Shown piece after piece: positions 18,601 through 26,274 of a DNA stretch of 64,000 bases. The translations under genes were made by a program, and so were the position numbers. Position 1 is the stretch's first letter; every line of letters begins with the position of its first letter. The stretch comes from Arthrobacter agilis. GTDB taxonomy: Bacteria > Actinomycetota > Actinomycetes > Actinomycetales > Micrococcaceae. Location of the stretch: contig NZ_NFSC01000027.1 of assembly GCF_002157505.1 (NCBI RefSeq), forward strand, positions 280,368-344,367. The letters run 5' to 3'. The notes under the pieces were generated by a model. The model was not told the origin of the DNA, searched no databases, and worked only from the letters and a program-made list of their open reading frames with translations.

Positions 18601-20217
18601 GCCGGCGCGGTCCGTGAAGTACCTGCACCCGGTGAGCTCCTCACCGGTGGTGGGGAAGTAGTTCAGCACGTTGAAGGAGGCGATCTTCAGGGTGCCTCCG
18701 ACCGGCTGGGGCGCGGCCGGGCGCTCGCCGGCGAACTGCACGGGCTGTGCGTCGGGGCTCGCGCCGTTCAATTCAGCGAGCGGCTGGAACTTCCAGGCGC
18801 TGTTGCGGTAGTCGAGGACCACCGGAGAGGTGAACGCGGCGCTGTAGCCCACGCGGACCGGCTGGGACGCCGTGAGGTACGGGAGTACCTTGCCGCGGTT
18901 GGCCTGGGTGAAGAAGTTGGTCGTGGCGCCGTCGTCGAGCCGGATGCTCCGGGCCGCGTTGTCGGCGATGACCGCTGCGTTCTCCGGGGTGCCCGGACGT
19001 GCGACGTCGGTGGGCTGGAGGAGGCGCTCGGCGCCGGCCGCGAGGGTGACCTCGCCGTACTGGTTGAGCGTGTAGTTGTCGGCGACCGTGTAGGCGCCGG
19101 AGGGCTGGAAGAGCATGCCCTCGACGGCTTCACGTGCGGCGTCGGTAGCGGGCAGCGCGATGACGGAGGCCTTGGGCTCCTCGGCCGGCTCGGTGAGCTT
19201 CGTGGTGCCGCCGGCGGGGACGGTGAGCTGCGTCAGGTTGAAGAACTCCCCGGCGGTCCCGGTGACTTCCACGTAGTCACCCACGGTGACGGATGCGACG
19301 GTGTCGGGGGAGAAGACGAAGATGGCGTCCGACGCGGTCTGATCGGCTGCTGCCGCGCTGCCCGCGGTCTGGAGGTAGAAGCCGGCGAATCCACCCGTGG
19401 GGTATGCCGCGGTGACCTTGCCGCGCGTGGTGACCGTTTGGCCGGAGAGCGGCGTGGCGGTCCCGGTGCCCTGGATGTCACGGATGGGGACGACCGCGCC
19501 CGGCGTCGGAGGAACCGGCGGGGTCGGGGTGGGTGTCGGTGTCGGTGTGGAGCCGGAGGTCGACGCGCTGTTCGTCGGCGTCGTGTCCTGCAGCGTGAAG
19601 TCGGCGCCGTTGTTGTCCGTGTCGGCGAAGCCGGTGCGATTGGCGGACTTCGTGCTTCCGGCACCGGGTGTCGGTGCCGCCGTGCCTTCGAACGCGTTGG
19701 CCGTGCCATAGCCCAGGGCATCGACGACACCGGGCGTGCCGACGATGCTGCCGATACGGAGGGCACCCACGGTCGCGGCCTGATCGGACAACACGAGGAC
19801 GCCGCCCCCGGCGCCGGGGTTGAGGCCCGTGGCGAGGTCAGGGGTGGGCAGGGCGGACCCGGCCGTGCCGTTGGAGCCACCCTGGATCAGGAAGTAGCCC
19901 TTGGCTGGGATGGTGCCGCTGAGGGCGGTCGCAGCGGGTGTCGCGGTTGACCCCGGCGCGCGGTACTGCAGGGACCAGCCGTCGAGGCTCACCGGCGCAT
20001 CGGTGGGGTTGTAGAGCTCCACGTACTTGTTGGTGAACGGCGTCCCCGCGGAGCCGCCCGAGACATAGGCCTCGTTGATGATGACGCCGTCTCCTGTGAC
20101 GGACGCCGTTGCCGGTGGTGTCTCCACGGCGTTGGCTGGCAGTGCGATCATCGGTGAGGCGATCAGCCCCACCGACAGCGCCGCACCGAGCGCTCCCTTC
20201 CATGACGAATTACCCAT
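15682..20217 (-). CDS. Secreted multidomain nuclease (ExeM/NucH type) fused to 5'-nucleotidase
   Basis: A 1511-residue exported protein. A signal peptide ends near residue 30 (ALPANA). A lamin-tail domain follows (about 40-190, VIINEAYVSGG), then a Pro/Thr linker, an OB-like segment (about 245-330) and an endonuclease/exonuclease/phosphatase domain (about 513-840, KIASFNVLNYFP, TGDFNAYTMEDP, SDHDP). A metallophosphatase (about 850-1130, NINDFHGR, GNHEFDRG) and a 5'-nucleotidase C-terminal domain (about 1155-1340) come next. The end is an Ig-like stretch, a KPGKPEKPGKP linker and a 40-residue tail. It should degrade extracellular DNA and remove phosphate from the nucleotides. No LPXTG motif is present. 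It is probably a phosphate-scavenging enzyme. Confidence 0.92.
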   Translation of the reverse strand: MGNSSWKGALGAALSVGLIASPMIALPANAVETPPATASVTGDGVIINEAYVSGGSAGTPFTNKYVELYNPTDAPVSLDGWSLQYRAPGSTATPAATALSGTIPAKGYFLIQGGSNGTAGSALPTPDLATGLNPGAGGGVLVLSDQAATVGALRIGSIVGTPGVVDALGYGTANAFEGTAAPTPGAGSTKSANRTGFADTDNNGADFTLQDTTPTNSASTSGSTPTPTPTPTPPVPPTPGAVVPIRDIQGTGTATPLSGQTVTTRGKVTAAYPTGGFAGFYLQTAGSAAAADQTASDAIFVFSPDTVASVTVGDYVEVTGTAGEFFNLTQLTVPAGGTTKLTEPAEEPKASVIALPATDAAREAVEGMLFQPSGAYTVADNYTLNQYGEVTLAAGAERLLQPTDVARPGTPENAAVIADNAARSIRLDDGATTNFFTQANRGKVLPYLTASQPVRVGYSAAFTSPVVLDYRNSAWKFQPLAELNGASPDAQPVQFAGERPAAPQPVGGTLKIASFNVLNYFPTTGEELTGCRYFTDRAGNPITVDGGCDSRGAANKENLERQEAKIVAAINGLGADVVTVMEVENSAKFGKDRDFALATLVEALNEKAPGTWDYVRSPAAVPALADEDFIRTALIYKKAVAEPVGESVILNDNVVFSNARKPLAQAFKPVGGSDAETFLAIVNHLKSKGSGPSSGGNADTGDGQGAWNAARVAQAQALVGFADSMKAAAKTDKVFLTGDFNAYTMEDPMQVLYDAGYVDQGKKDGKYSYVFSGLSGSLDHVLASPAADATVTGVDTWNINSVESVALEYSRFNNNVTDYYVADPYRASDHDPVVVGMNLAPADTTAELNLVNINDFHGRIDANTVRFAGTVEKLRAEFGEDKTAFLSAGDNIGASLFASALQDDQPTLDVLDALDLRASAVGNHEFDRGFGDLTGRVADTADFPYLGANVYAKGTAEPALDEYSIITVDGVDVAVIGVATEETATLVSPGGIANVDFGDPVEAVNRVAQEIEDQGLADVIVAEYHEGAGDGVVEGATIEQEIAAGGSFARVVTETTPLVDAIFTGHTHKQYAWDAPVPGAAGKTRPILQTGSYGEFIGQITLTVDTATGDVESYTARNVARTAEADAALVGAFPRVAEVKTIVDAAIAQASVIGSRPVGSVTGDITTAFTGTTRDDRTSESTLGNLVADSLRASLSPAERGGAQIGVVNPGGLRNELYYAPDGVVTFAEANAVLPFVNNLWTTTLTGAQFKAMLEQQWQPDGSSRAFLALGLSDNVSVTYDPTLARGSRITSVLIDGAPLDPARAYRIGTFSFLAQGGDNFTVFREGTDTRDSGLVDRDAWIDYIRANSPLSPSFDRRSVQVQGAPTTVKAGAAVSFTVSKLDLTSLGSPVNTTLAAGFVAAGGTTTPLDSVPVTGGSATVNLTVPATAGGQGRIVLTAAPSGTTVTLPVAVEAITPVEPPKPGKPEKPGKPIKPGKPACSEPALPSEGANNGSWASYRAHLANYHRCLEG

Positions 20218-20551
20218 TCGTTCGTTCTTCTCCTTGACGATGGCTGCTCAGCAGCCGCGAGTGAGACCTGCCCACCCTCCAGGGTGGGCGCGTTGGTAGA
20301 AGCACCCTATGGAGCGCAGGTGACAATTCCGTCCCCGGGAGGAGGCAACCAGAACATCGTTAACAATGGGTTACTAAAAAGCCAGAGGGTCCGGAACAAC
20401 AGGAGGCATCCGCCAGGATCCGTGGACGCATCGCCCAATCTGTCCGCACCGTTGAGCGTTCCGTCCACCGGTAGGGCCGCTGCATCATGCCGGCCGCGTT
20501 CCCTACGAAGCACTGGATTCCCGGTCGGCGTCCGCTTTCTCCCGAAAAGAA
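20218..20551. other. Promoter region of the secreted nuclease; no gene seen
   Basis: About 330 bases upstream of the nuclease gene. An inverted repeat, cccaccctcc / agggtggg, lies at about 20271-20288 in the likely 5' leader. Around 20359-20376 the heptamers gttaaca and gttacta recur at 11-base spacing, loosely like a PHO box. No coding region is convincing. Confidence 0.4.
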
Positions 20552-20578
20552 AGGAGGCCCCGTCAAGCGGGGCCTCCT
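20552..20578 (-). terminator. Terminator of tRNA-Ser(UGA)
   Basis: Arms aggaggccccg and cggggcctcct pair perfectly around a 5-base loop, just past the tRNA 3' end. On the minus strand the stem runs into TTTCTTTTC. Confidence 0.85.
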
Positions 20579-20584
20579 GATGGG

Positions 20585-20672
20585 CGGAAGGTAAGGGATT
20601 CGAACCCTTGAGACGGGGTAACCGCCCACTGGTTTTCAAGACCAGCTCCTTCGGCCGCTCGGACAACCTTCC
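20585..20672 (-). tRNA. tRNA-Ser (anticodon UGA)
   Basis: On the minus strand an 88-base class II tRNA with acceptor GGAAGGT / ACCTTCC, discriminator G, anticodon loop CTTGAAA (UGA, reads UCA), a long variable arm and T loop GGTTCGAATCC. CCA is not encoded. Confidence 0.95.
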
Positions 20673-20731
20673 CGCCGCTAGTGTTTCACGAAGGGCGGTG
20701 ACGCCCAAATACCGAGGGGCTGGAGGTTGAC

Positions 20732-21706
20732 GTGCGTGCAGTGGTGATCGAGGGGGCAGGCGGGCCGGAGGTCCTCTCCGTGCAGGAGGTCGACGATCCG
20801 GTGCCGGGCGCGGGTGAGGTGCTCATCGACGTCGTCGCGGCAGGGCTGAACCGGGCCGATGTTCAGCAGCGGCGCGGCTTCTATCCGCCGCCCGCGGGTG
20901 CGTCCCCGGTGCCCGGGCTCGAGGTGTCCGGCACCATCGCGGACGCGGGCGACTCACAGTTCGCCGTAGGGGACGCGGTCGTCGCCCTGCTGGCGGGTGG
21001 AGGGTACGCGGAGAAGGTGGCGGTGCCGGCCGGGCAGGTGGTCCGGGCGCCGGAGGGCGTGGACCTCATGGAGGCCGCCGCGCTTCCCGAGACTGCCGCG
21101 ACCGTGTGGTCGAACCTCGTCCTGCAGGCCGGCCTCGCACCGGGCGACGACGTCCTGATCCACGGAGCGTCCGGTGGCATCGGCGTGATGGCCATCCAGG
21201 TCAGCCTCGCCCTGGGGGCGGTGCCGCACGTGACCGCCGGTTCTGCCGCGAAGCTCGACGTCGCCCGTTCCCTCGGCGTACGGACCCTCATCAACTACCG
21301 GGAGCAGGACTTCGTCGAGGAACTGATGGCGGCGACCGACGGCCGGGGTGCCGACGTCATCCTCGACGTCGTGGGTGCGAAGTATCTGGCACGCAACGTC
21401 GCGGCACTCGCGACCGGCGGGCGGCTCGTGGTCATCGGACTGCAGGGCGGGGCGGCGGCCGAGCTCGACCTCGGAGCGCTCATGCGCCGGCGGGCGAGCA
21501 TCGCGGGAACCACCCTGCGGGCACGGTCCGTCGCCGAGAAGGCGGCCATCATGGCAGCGGTGCGCGAGAGCGTCTGGCCGTTCGTGGCGACCGGCGCCGT
21601 TCGGCCGTTCGTGAACCGGACTTTCCCCCTGGCGGAGGTGGTCGAGGCCCATACCTATTTCGACGCGGGGGAGCACACCGGCAAGATCCTGCTGCTGATG
21701 CCCTAG
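20732..21706 (+). CDS. NAD(P)H:quinone oxidoreductase, zinc-less MDR family (PIG3-like)
   Basis: A 324-residue medium-chain dehydrogenase/reductase. The N-terminal GroES-like domain contains LNRADVQQRRGFYPPP, the signature of the TP53I3/PIG3 quinone reductase group. The NADPH-binding Rossmann motif is GASGGIGVMAIQ at about 145-156. No catalytic zinc cysteines are present. It would reduce quinones with NADPH. The GTG follows GGAGG. It is followed by about 150 bases and then the amidase on the same strand; the two need not be co-functional. Confidence 0.9.
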   Translation: MRAVVIEGAGGPEVLSVQEVDDPVPGAGEVLIDVVAAGLNRADVQQRRGFYPPPAGASPVPGLEVSGTIADAGDSQFAVGDAVVALLAGGGYAEKVAVPAGQVVRAPEGVDLMEAAALPETAATVWSNLVLQAGLAPGDDVLIHGASGGIGVMAIQVSLALGAVPHVTAGSAAKLDVARSLGVRTLINYREQDFVEELMAATDGRGADVILDVVGAKYLARNVAALATGGRLVVIGLQGGAAAELDLGALMRRRASIAGTTLRARSVAEKAAIMAAVRESVWPFVATGAVRPFVNRTFPLAEVVEAHTYFDAGEHTGKILLLMP

Positions 21707-21858
21707 GAGCACCGCCTCCGCGCAGCCTCCCTCGGACGATGTGCCCGGAGGCTCCTGCCCATGGGACGAAACGACCCGGTCAGCGGATGCCGCGCCGATT
21801 AAACTGGAGGGGAGCACTCCTGGCCTCTTCCGGGGCCGGCACAACCGAGGTGGTAACG

Positions 21859-22680
21859 ATGCTGCTGTCCGTCCTGCAGGCCAATGCCGACGTCCTGAAC
21901 GTCGAGGCGAATCTCCGGACCATTGACGAGGCCGCGGGGCAGGCCTCGCAGGCAGGGGCGGACATCCTCCTGACACCGGAGCTCTTTCCGGTCGGATATG
22001 CGCCCCAGAGGCTCGCCGCGGAACTGGATCCCGCAGCACTGCCGGGGGTTCGGCAGCGCCTTGCCGGGATCGCTCGGCGGCACAGGATCGGCCTGGTGTA
22101 CAGCCTTCCCGCCACGCCGGAGAAGCTCGGAGGCAGCTCCGAGGGCAATGGATGGCAGATCACGGCCACCCTCCTGGACGCCGACGGGGTTCCGGTCCTC
22201 CACTACGGGAAGGTCCACCTCTTCGGCGCGGAGGAGCGTGCAGCGTTCGTCCCCGCCCAGGATCCTCCCGGCGTCGTCGAGTTCAATGGAGTCCGGACGT
22301 CCCTGCTGATCTGCTACGACGTCGAGTTCCCCGAGGCGGTGCGTGCCGCGGCCACGCGGGGCGCGGAGCTGCTGCTGGTACCGACCGCCCTGTCCGCCGG
22401 GTTCGAGTCCGTGCCGCAGGTCATCATCCGGTCCCGGGCGCTGGAGAGCCAGCTCGTCGTGGCGTACGCGAACCACAGCGGCCGCGAGGACGTGTACGAC
22501 TTCGAGGGCGGAAGCGTCGTCGCGGGGCCGGATGGTTCCCTGCTCGCCGCGGCCGGACAAGGCCCCACCCTCCTGTTCGCCGAGGTCGCGACGGACGCTG
22601 TCCGCGCTGCGCGTGACGACGTCCCCTACCTCCGGGAGCGCCGCCCCGAGGTGTACAGGACCTGGGAGAGCAGCGCCTGA
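21859..22680 (+). CDS. davA: Carbon-nitrogen hydrolase, DavA-like 5-aminovaleramidase
   Basis: A 273-residue nitrilase-superfamily amidase. The Glu-Lys-Cys triad is visible: PELFPVGY near residue 40, GKVHLFG near 117 and LICYDVEFPE with Cys near 151. It closely resembles, from memory, Pseudomonas putida 5-aminovaleramidase, which hydrolyses 5-aminovaleramide to 5-aminovalerate and ammonia. The convergent davB-like gene next door encodes the enzyme that makes this amide from lysine, which strongly supports the call. ATG at 21859 follows CCGAGGTGG. The long open frame upstream is only overlap with the quinone reductase. Confidence 0.85.
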   Translation: MLLSVLQANADVLNVEANLRTIDEAAGQASQAGADILLTPELFPVGYAPQRLAAELDPAALPGVRQRLAGIARRHRIGLVYSLPATPEKLGGSSEGNGWQITATLLDADGVPVLHYGKVHLFGAEERAAFVPAQDPPGVVEFNGVRTSLLICYDVEFPEAVRAAATRGAELLLVPTALSAGFESVPQVIIRSRALESQLVVAYANHSGREDVYDFEGGSVVAGPDGSLLAAAGQGPTLLFAEVATDAVRAARDDVPYLRERRPEVYRTWESSA

Positions 22681-22708
22681 CAGGGGGCCTTCCGCGGAAG
22701 GCCCCCTG
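22681..22708. terminator. 28-bp perfect palindrome, bidirectional terminator
   Basis: The arms cagggggccttccg and cggaaggccccctg start directly after the davA stop codon. The palindrome separates davA from the convergent davB side and can act on both strands. Confidence 0.8.
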
Positions 22709-22751
22709 TCGTCCCTCGTCGGGACGTTTCCCGGGCCGGTAGGGGAGCGGC

Positions 22752-22883
22752 CTAGTCCGTCTCCGGGCCGAAGCAGTACTCGCAGCGGGGCGAGCAGGGC
22801 GCATCTGCTGAGGGAGTGCGGTCTTCGGCGGGCGGCGCCGGTGAGAGGTTTACTGCAGCAGCGGAGCGGACGGACGACAGCAT
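22752..22883 (-). CDS. 43-residue cysteine-rich peptide downstream of davB, unknown function
   Basis: A short frame 68 bases behind davB on the same strand. The ATG has a strong ribosome-binding site (GAAAGG, 7 bases before the start), which is why I call it. The peptide has an Ala/Pro-rich first half and a polar C-terminus with three cysteines in the order C-x4-C-x2-C inside CSPRCEYCFGPETD. It has no hydrophobic signal. I do not recognise it. It could be a small metal- or cofactor-binding helper of the lysine monooxygenase operon, or a chance frame; conservation in relatives would decide. Confidence 0.5.
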   Translation of the reverse strand: MLSSVRSAAAVNLSPAPPAEDRTPSADAPCSPRCEYCFGPETD

Positions 22884-22951
22884 GGGGAGGCCTTTCGTTC
22901 TGGGCGGAGAGTTTGCAGCGCGCTGATCGTGCCGGCGCACGGATGACGGGG

Positions 22952-24652
22952 TCAGTCGAGGCTGATCGGCCCGATCGCGTCGAGCAGCTCACCGGGACCG
23001 GGATTGCCCGGTGCGGACGACCCGCCCAGGTGGTTCACCACGCCCCACACGGCGTTCAGGCCCGTCGTCACGGCGCCTTCCGCCCAGCCGGCGGTGAAGG
23101 AGATATCGTCACCGGCCAGGAAGATGCCGCGCTGGCCCTCCGGGAGGGCGTCCTGCTTGAAGTGCGTGAACAGTCGCTGCTGGTAGCGGTAGTGACCCGG
23201 CAGGTTCGCCTTGAAGGCGCCCATGAAGTTCGGATCCGCCTCCCACGAGACGGTGATGGGCTGCCCCACGATGTGGCTGGCGATGTCCACGCCCGGGTAG
23301 ATCTGCTCCAGCGAGTGCAGCATGAGTTCCACGCGCTCGTCCGCGTCCAGGGCAAGCCACTTCAGGGCGTCATCGTTCCAGGTGTAGGACAGCAGGATGA
23401 CGGCCGGCTTGTCCGGTCCGTTGTCCAGCAGGTAGGTAGCGCGGTTCAGCCGGTCGGTCAGGGTCATGGAGAGGACCTCCCTGCCCGTCTCGGGATCGAT
23501 GTCCTTCCAGAAGGGCCGGTCCACCATCACGAAGGTCTTCGATGACTGCATGTAATGCGACCGCTCCATGGCGGTCCAGAGTTCGGCAGGGAACAGCGCT
23601 TCCTCGGTGTGGATCCGGGTGGACAGCAGCCAGGACTGGCACGTGGTCACGACGGCCGGGTAGCTCGCTTCGCGCCCCCACCGTTCGCGGATGCGCAGGT
23701 CGCCGTCCGGGTCCCGGCTGATCCTTCCCACGGCGCCGTGGGGTGAGCCCGAGTGCAGGGACGCCAGGGACGTCCCCTCCGGCCAGTGCCTCATCCCCGA
23801 CGGCGCGTGGTGCCACAGGGCCTCCGGCAGGCGCTGCGCTCCTCCGCGGATGAGGCGGTGCTGGTCGTCCGCGTCCGTGTAGACCACCCGGAGGATCTCC
23901 AGGATCGAGTTGGGGAAATCCGTGTCCCAGCCTCCGGTGCCGAAGCCCACCTGCCCGAAGGCCTCGCGATGGGCGAACCCTGCCTCCTTGAACGCCTTGC
24001 TCGCGGCGATGAAGCCGTAGAAGGTCTGCTCATCCATCAGCGGCAGCAGGTCGTTCCAGAGCTCCTTGATCCGGCCCGTGTCCCGCGAGCGGATGGCGTC
24101 CTGCATCTCGGTGAATCTGGCGCCGTCGTTGATCGCTGCCTTCCAGGCGTCGGCCACCTCCTGGAAGAAGACGGGAAGGTCATCCGGTGTGGTGGCGTAG
24201 TGCTTCTTGCCAGCCAGTTCGATCACGGTGCTGGAGGAGGCCGACGAGAGCGGGTTGGGGAACTCCTCGGTCTCCACTCCCAGCAGGTCCACGTAGTGGT
24301 AGAAGGCCCTGCCGGACACGGGGAAGCGCATGCCTCCCAGATCCGCCACGACGCCGGGCGCCGCGGGGAAGGCCGCTGTCCGGAGGCGTCCACCGATCTG
24401 GTCCGCTTCATAGACCACCGGCCGCAGCCCCAGCTTCATCAGCTCGTAGGCGGTGACCAGGCCGGAGAGTCCGGCACCGATGACCGCGACCTCGGTTCCG
24501 AGGAGTTCCTCCGGGACCGACCCCAGGCCGTCGGGATGGGCGAGGTAGTGGTCATAGCTGAACGGGAAGTCCGGGTTGAGCATGGTGATCGGGGCGGCTG
24601 CCTGGCGGGCCGCCGCAAGATCGTCGGCCGGGAGTTCGGTGGCGATGGTCAC
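22952..24652 (-). CDS. davB: L-lysine 2-monooxygenase (FAD), DavB-like
   Basis: A 566-residue flavin monooxygenase of the tryptophan 2-monooxygenase/amine oxidase fold. It oxidatively decarboxylates L-lysine to 5-aminovaleramide. FAD binding is shown by VIGAGLSGLVTAYEL (about residues 58-72), GGMRFPVS, and the C-terminal FLAGDDISFTAGWAEGA. The N-terminal LNPDFPFSYDHYL and the internal SSKTFVMVDRPFWKD match P. putida DavB closely, from memory. The GTG start overlaps the permease stop by 4 bases (GTGA), so transporter and enzyme are co-translated. An arginine or other cationic amino acid as substrate is a less likely alternative. Confidence 0.9.
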   Translation of the reverse strand: MTIATELPADDLAAARQAAAPITMLNPDFPFSYDHYLAHPDGLGSVPEELLGTEVAVIGAGLSGLVTAYELMKLGLRPVVYEADQIGGRLRTAAFPAAPGVVADLGGMRFPVSGRAFYHYVDLLGVETEEFPNPLSSASSSTVIELAGKKHYATTPDDLPVFFQEVADAWKAAINDGARFTEMQDAIRSRDTGRIKELWNDLLPLMDEQTFYGFIAASKAFKEAGFAHREAFGQVGFGTGGWDTDFPNSILEILRVVYTDADDQHRLIRGGAQRLPEALWHHAPSGMRHWPEGTSLASLHSGSPHGAVGRISRDPDGDLRIRERWGREASYPAVVTTCQSWLLSTRIHTEEALFPAELWTAMERSHYMQSSKTFVMVDRPFWKDIDPETGREVLSMTLTDRLNRATYLLDNGPDKPAVILLSYTWNDDALKWLALDADERVELMLHSLEQIYPGVDIASHIVGQPITVSWEADPNFMGAFKANLPGHYRYQQRLFTHFKQDALPEGQRGIFLAGDDISFTAGWAEGAVTTGLNAVWGVVNHLGGSSAPGNPGPGELLDAIGPISLD

Positions 24653-26166
24653 GAGTGCGACTCCTTGCTGGTCGAGTTGCTGGTGGAGGGCTTGGCGGTC
24701 AGGGTGCGGTAGTCGAGTTCACTCAGGGCCGCGACCTTCGAGTTCCGGCGTCCGTAGCCGACGTAGATGGCGATGCCCACGAGCATCCACACACCGAAGA
24801 CCATCCACGTGGCGGCACCCAGGTTGGCCATCAGGTAGGCGCACATCAGCGTGCCCAGCACGGGTGTGACGGGGTAGAACGGGACGCGAAAGCTGCGCGG
24901 GAGGTCCGGCCGGTTGCGGCGCAGGTAGACCACGGCGATGTTGACCAGCGCGAACGCGAAGAGCGTGCCGATGCTGGTGGCGTCGGCAAGCTCTCCCAGC
25001 GGAACCAGTCCCGCGGTCACGGCGACGACAGTGCCGACGATGAGCGTTCCGGCGACGGGTGTCCCCGTCCTGCGCGAGACCCGCCCGAAGACCGGGGGGA
25101 CGAGGCCGTCGCGGGACATCGACAGGAGGATGCGTGTCTGGCCGTACAGGACGGTCAGCACGATGCTGGCGATGGCGAGCACGGCACCGGCGGAGAAGAC
25201 GAGGGCGATCCAGGGCCGGCCCGTGAGCTCCAGCAGGATCTGCACCAGGGCCGCTTCCGTTCCATCGAACCAGCCCCACGGGCGCGCCCCGATGGCGGCG
25301 ACGGCGACGAGGACGTACACGCTGGTCACGATGAGCATCGACAGCAGGATGGCGCGGGGGAGATCGCGTTTGGGGTCCCGGGCTTCCTCACCGGCGGTGG
25401 AGGCGGCATCGAAGCCGATGTAGGAGAAGAACACGCGGGAGGCCGCGGCCGAGACGCCGGCCGCACCCATGGGCAGAAGTGGCTCGAAATTGCCTGCGTC
25501 GAAGGCGGTGAAAGCGACCGCGCAGAAGAACAGCAGGATGCACACCTTGATGACGACGATGGCCGTGTTGATCCGGGCGCTCTCACGCGCGCCCCGGACC
25601 AGGAGGACCATGGAGAGCAGCACGATCGCCATCGCGGGGATGTTGACGACGCCGCCGTCGCCCGGGGGCTGGGACAGTGCAGCAGGCAGGACCTGGCCGA
25701 ACCCGGCCAGCGTCTCGTTGACGTACTGGCCTGCGCCGACCGCGACAGCGGCGACGGATACCGCGTACTCGAGCACCAGGCACCAGCCGCAGATCCAGGC
25801 CATCCCTTCACCCATAGTCGCGTAGGAGTACGAGTAGCTGGAGCCGGCGACGGGAACCAGTCCGGCCATCTCGGCGTAGGAAGCGGCGGAGAACAGCGCG
25901 GCCAGACCGGCGAGGACGAAGGAGATCCAGATCGCCGGACCTGCCAGCGGAACCGATTCCCCCAGGATCACGAGGATGCCCGTGCCCAGCGTGGCACCGA
26001 CGCTGATCATGGTCAGTTGGAGAACTCCGAAGCTGCGCACCAGTGGTGCCCCGCCGCCATCATGTCCGGCTTCGCCGACCATCTGGTCGATGGGTTTACG
26101 CCGGAGCAGCTGGGCACCCAGGCCCGGCCGGGTATCGACCGGGATGGTTGTCTTCTCAGCGTTCAT
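24649..26166 (-). CDS. APC-family amino acid permease (cationic amino acid type), probable lysine importer
   Basis: About 505 residues with 12 or more membrane segments and the APC hallmark GATLGTGILVILG in the first helix. A FIGFDAAST-like segment, here SYIGFDAASTAGEEARDP, is typical of the cationic amino acid transporter group. It is the first gene of the operon with davB, so lysine is the likely substrate. ATG at 26166 follows AGGTGA; a GTG at 26196 with GGAAAG before it is an equally possible start that adds 10 residues. Confidence 0.88.
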   Translation of the reverse strand: MNAEKTTIPVDTRPGLGAQLLRRKPIDQMVGEAGHDGGGAPLVRSFGVLQLTMISVGATLGTGILVILGESVPLAGPAIWISFVLAGLAALFSAASYAEMAGLVPVAGSSYSYSYATMGEGMAWICGWCLVLEYAVSVAAVAVGAGQYVNETLAGFGQVLPAALSQPPGDGGVVNIPAMAIVLLSMVLLVRGARESARINTAIVVIKVCILLFFCAVAFTAFDAGNFEPLLPMGAAGVSAAASRVFFSYIGFDAASTAGEEARDPKRDLPRAILLSMLIVTSVYVLVAVAAIGARPWGWFDGTEAALVQILLELTGRPWIALVFSAGAVLAIASIVLTVLYGQTRILLSMSRDGLVPPVFGRVSRRTGTPVAGTLIVGTVVAVTAGLVPLGELADATSIGTLFAFALVNIAVVYLRRNRPDLPRSFRVPFYPVTPVLGTLMCAYLMANLGAATWMVFGVWMLVGIAIYVGYGRRNSKVAALSELDYRTLTAKPSTSNSTSKESHS

Positions 26167-26227
26167 AGGCACAGTCACCTGTGGACGTCCCTTCACAGTA
26201 GTTTCTTTCCGGGAACCACCATGGCAT

Positions 26228-26243
26228 GTGAGCGGAGTCTCAC
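26228..26243. promoter_or_regulatory. Inverted repeat in the divergent permease/PucR promoter region
   Basis: GTGAG and CTCAC are separated by 6 bases, in the 108-base gap between the divergent permease and regulator genes. The position and symmetry fit an operator for the PucR regulator encoded next to it. The assignment is inference. Confidence 0.4.
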
Positions 26244-26274
26244 CCTGGTGCGAAATGACCTAGAGTGGTCGCCC

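Noticed and set aside
24655..26274. A very long plus-strand open frame joined to the front of the PucR gene
   Set aside because: It lies fully opposite the permease gene, has a composition rich in Arg, Gly, Asp and His typical of antisense frames in high-GC DNA, and the PucR domain begins only after 26275.
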